DNA of 64,000 nt from an uncultured Lachnospiraceae bacterium (GTDB lineage: Bacteria > Bacillota > Clostridia > Lachnospirales > Lachnospiraceae): contig CANREB010000003.1 of assembly GCA_947629525.1 (NCBI GenBank), forward strand, positions 62,001 to 126,000, written 5' to 3'. Under the pieces are notes generated by a model. That model was not told the origin of the DNA and ran no database searches. It was given only the letters and a program-made list of their open reading frames with translations. The stretch's first letter is position 1. The number at the start of each line of letters is the position of its first letter. A program made the translations under genes and the position numbers. Shown here in pieces: positions 62,418 to 64,000 of the stretch.

Positions 62418-64000
62418 TGTCTGCCTCCTCCTCATATGCCGCATACCATGCCGCCTTCCCGTTTTCCCCTAAAATACAGACATCCATACCATGTTTTGGC
62501 AGTGAAAAGCCGATTGCTTTCAGCGCGAAACTGTGCAGGACAAAAAGCAATCTGCCCGCTCCGCCCTTTTCGAGCGTTATACCGGTAAAACCAGCTGTTA
62601 AAATTCCCTGAAGTGAAAATGATTGTCCAAAGATTCCCCCGGTCTTTACGCCAATGTAATAATCTGTCCCATTCCAGCCTGCCATAAGACAAATACTAAG
62701 CATAGCATTATCTCCAAGAACACCTGAACCGTTTAAAGGTATTCTCCATATTATACCGTTCCATGGCTGTGTCAGTTTTCCTTGAGCAATCGGAGTGTTA
62801 ATGGCTATATACCCCATCTCATTTGGCAGTCCCTGCATGTCCCAGCAGCTTACGTCAGGCATGGCGCCAAAGATCATAGCAAAAGAATTTTCTCTTATGA
62901 CCGCATTTTCAGTGATAAGACGGCATGCATCATAGTTTAAAAATGAACTTATACTGTCTTTTTCAAGACAGACTCCTTCAAAACCAATTTTTTCATAAGA
63001 AAACAAATCCAGTTCCTCCACACATATATAAGTCTGTGTGCCTCTTAAGCTAAATCCGATTTTTTCATCTCCTCCCAAAATCGATACCCCCTGTATCTCC
63101 AATTCGGTCAGCGGAGAATTTAAAACAGAATACACAAACGGTGTATCCAACGCAAAGCGGTAAATATGTACACCATTCACATTTTCCATGTGACCTGTCA
63201 ATATCATTTGATTCCCTTCCAAGCTGCTTTTTGCCGACAACTGCGCGCCAAACAGGGAATAGACTGACAGTTCTGAACGGCTGCGGAAATATTTTATGGA
63301 AGAATTTTTTATAACAACCGTCAGTTCCCTTGTGCAAAATGAAAATGGACTGCCATCAGTCTCAAAAACCGGCACATCCTCATATAAAACCAAAGCGTCA
63401 ATACCCGATTCTGTCACCGATATCTCTCCCCTGTCAACACTGACTTTCCCACCAGTTATCACGGCATAAATCACCTTAGGAGCGCCTCCCCCTCCCCATT
63501 TTAATATTCTTCTCAGTTCATACGGCAATTCATTTATTTGTACCTCTCCACCTAAAAGCAAAATCCCTTGAAATTCCTTTTTATCCAAAATATCGAGCAA
63601 ACTGTCAAATCCGGCACGAAGTTTACCCTGACTGTCATAAGCAGTTTCTAATATATATGAGAGTTGATTTGTATGTTTCAACAATGCGCGTACAGTATAA
63701 TTCGATGAATATTTCAACAAAAACAGGCTGTTCTCTCCCCATATGTCTTTTGAAAAGGAAAGCGCCCAGCCTTCTATCATAAATTTAAACCGTATATCTT
63801 TTTTACCAAGCTCAAGAAACTTATCTCGCGTAGAAGCCATCAATATACAGTCAAGCCGCTGAATTGCAGTGCGGACCGCAAATGAAGGCATTTCTATTCG
63901 CACATCCGGAAGTCCGTTACCGTTAAGCCGCGCTATGCCAACCCAATTAAAGCATCCGCTTTCCGGCTGTACGCCAACACACAGACCACATGGTGCAACT
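62407..64000 (-). CDS. Beta-rich protein of unknown function, 5' end outside the window
   Basis: The frame is open to base 64000 with no stop; 530 codons are visible. An in-frame GTG at 63903 has no convincing ribosome site, and the residues before it (GCFNWVGIARLNGNGLPDV) look like protein interior, so the gene probably begins beyond the edge. The visible part has alternating hydrophobic strands, a GGGGAP loop and a C-terminal region LQGILTAGFTGITLEKGG, HSFALKAIGFSLP, then WYAAYEEE. Style and composition resemble the giant protein downstream, which suggests related beta architecture. It overlaps the MBL gene by 11 bases. No known function recognised. Confidence 0.7.
   Translation of the reverse strand, partial: VAPCGLCVGVQPESGCFNWVGIARLNGNGLPDVRIEMPSFAVRTAIQRLDCILMASTRDKFLELGKKDIRFKFMIEGWALSFSKDIWGENSLFLLKYSSNYTVRALLKHTNQLSYILETAYDSQGKLRAGFDSLLDILDKKEFQGILLLGGEVQINELPYELRRILKWGGGGAPKVIYAVITGGKVSVDRGEISVTESGIDALVLYEDVPVFETDGSPFSFCTRELTVVIKNSSIKYFRSRSELSVYSLFGAQLSAKSSLEGNQMILTGHMENVNGVHIYRFALDTPFVYSVLNSPLTELEIQGVSILGGDEKIGFSLRGTQTYICVEELDLFSYEKIGFEGVCLEKDSISSFLNYDACRLITENAVIRENSFAMIFGAMPDVSCWDMQGLPNEMGYIAINTPIAQGKLTQPWNGIIWRIPLNGSGVLGDNAMLSICLMAGWNGTDYYIGVKTGGIFGQSFSLQGILTAGFTGITLEKGGAGRLLFVLHSFALKAIGFSLPKHGMDVCILGENGKAAWYAAYEEEADNEL

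Noticed and set aside
1..64000. A mobile island or prophage carrying the locus
   Set aside because: No integrase, transposase, terminal repeats, tRNA target or phage structural gene is visible; several deoxysugar genes may have been transferred in the past, but the window does not show a boundary.

Overview
The window reads as a cell-surface polysaccharide chromosome region of a Gram-positive gut-type anaerobe, most likely a Lachnospiraceae (Clostridia). The grounds are strong AGGAGG-type ribosome binding sites, sigma-A promoters with 17-base spacers, type II membrane-anchored GH25 muramidases with SpaA-like and Big-type Ig domains, a Gram-positive lipoprotein, and membrane glycosyltransferases of kinds I associate with Lachnospiraceae. 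All 47 genes called here lie on the minus strand, so the locus is transcribed from high to low coordinates. No tRNA, rRNA, CRISPR array, insertion sequence, integrase or phage structural gene was seen. The longest gap between genes is about 130 bases.

Reading in transcription order: (1) 64000-52558, a three-gene overlapping block not related to sugar synthesis: a beta-rich protein cut by the window edge, a soluble ComEC-like metallo-beta-lactamase-fold protein, and a 2780-residue giant protein. This is the least explained part of the window and the best candidate for an undescribed system. (2) 52532-48853, an O-acyl transfer cassette (MBOAT protein, SGNH-like partner, acyltransferase-3 protein) behind its own promoter. 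(3) 48866-37540, a CDP-6-deoxy/3,6-dideoxyhexose set (a degenerate and a normal RfbF, RfbH, RfbG) followed by cytosolic glycosyltransferases, two with fucosyltransferase-like motifs, and two multi-pass GT-C type proteins. (4) 37497-29978, a DUF6020-like GT-C protein, two membrane GT2 enzymes of the polyprenyl-phosphate-sugar type, an FAD oxidoreductase, an SDR, a TIM-barrel isomerase and another GT2. (5) 29922-22972, a polyprenyl-phosphate sugar-1-phosphate transferase, a TagA/WecG-type GT26, a YdjC-type deacetylase, a Cys-rich SGNH lipoprotein, a split membrane protein and a pair of small four-helix EamA/SMR-like proteins. (6) 22925-19673, a large GH25 muramidase under a consensus promoter.

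(7) 19661-5044, a long operon: rmlB, rmlA, a second GH25 muramidase, rmlC, an ABC-2 polysaccharide exporter (Wzm permease, Wzt ATPase with a C-terminal carbohydrate-recognition-type domain), a WbdD-like methyltransferase-kinase fusion, and three large double-domain GT2 enzymes. This is the layout of an ABC-transporter-dependent, rhamnose-containing polymer whose chain end is capped and read by the exporter. rmlD is not in the window. (8) 5021-3225, phosphoglucomutase, which supplies glucose-1-phosphate for both the dTDP and CDP sugar routes, followed by overlapping hairpins. (9) 3128-1, gtrA, two GT2 genes, and the start of a second polyprenyl glycosylphosphotransferase behind its own promoter.

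Together the genes make nucleotide sugars (dTDP-rhamnose intermediates, CDP-deoxy sugars), start chains on undecaprenyl phosphate, extend them, export one polymer by an ABC transporter, and decorate polymers outside the membrane with polyprenyl-phosphate sugars (GtrA/GtrB/GT-C parts) and acyl groups, while two muramidases may remodel peptidoglycan where the polymer emerges. No Wzx-type flippase or recognisable Wzy polymerase was found. Functions are assigned from motifs read by eye; no database search was possible.
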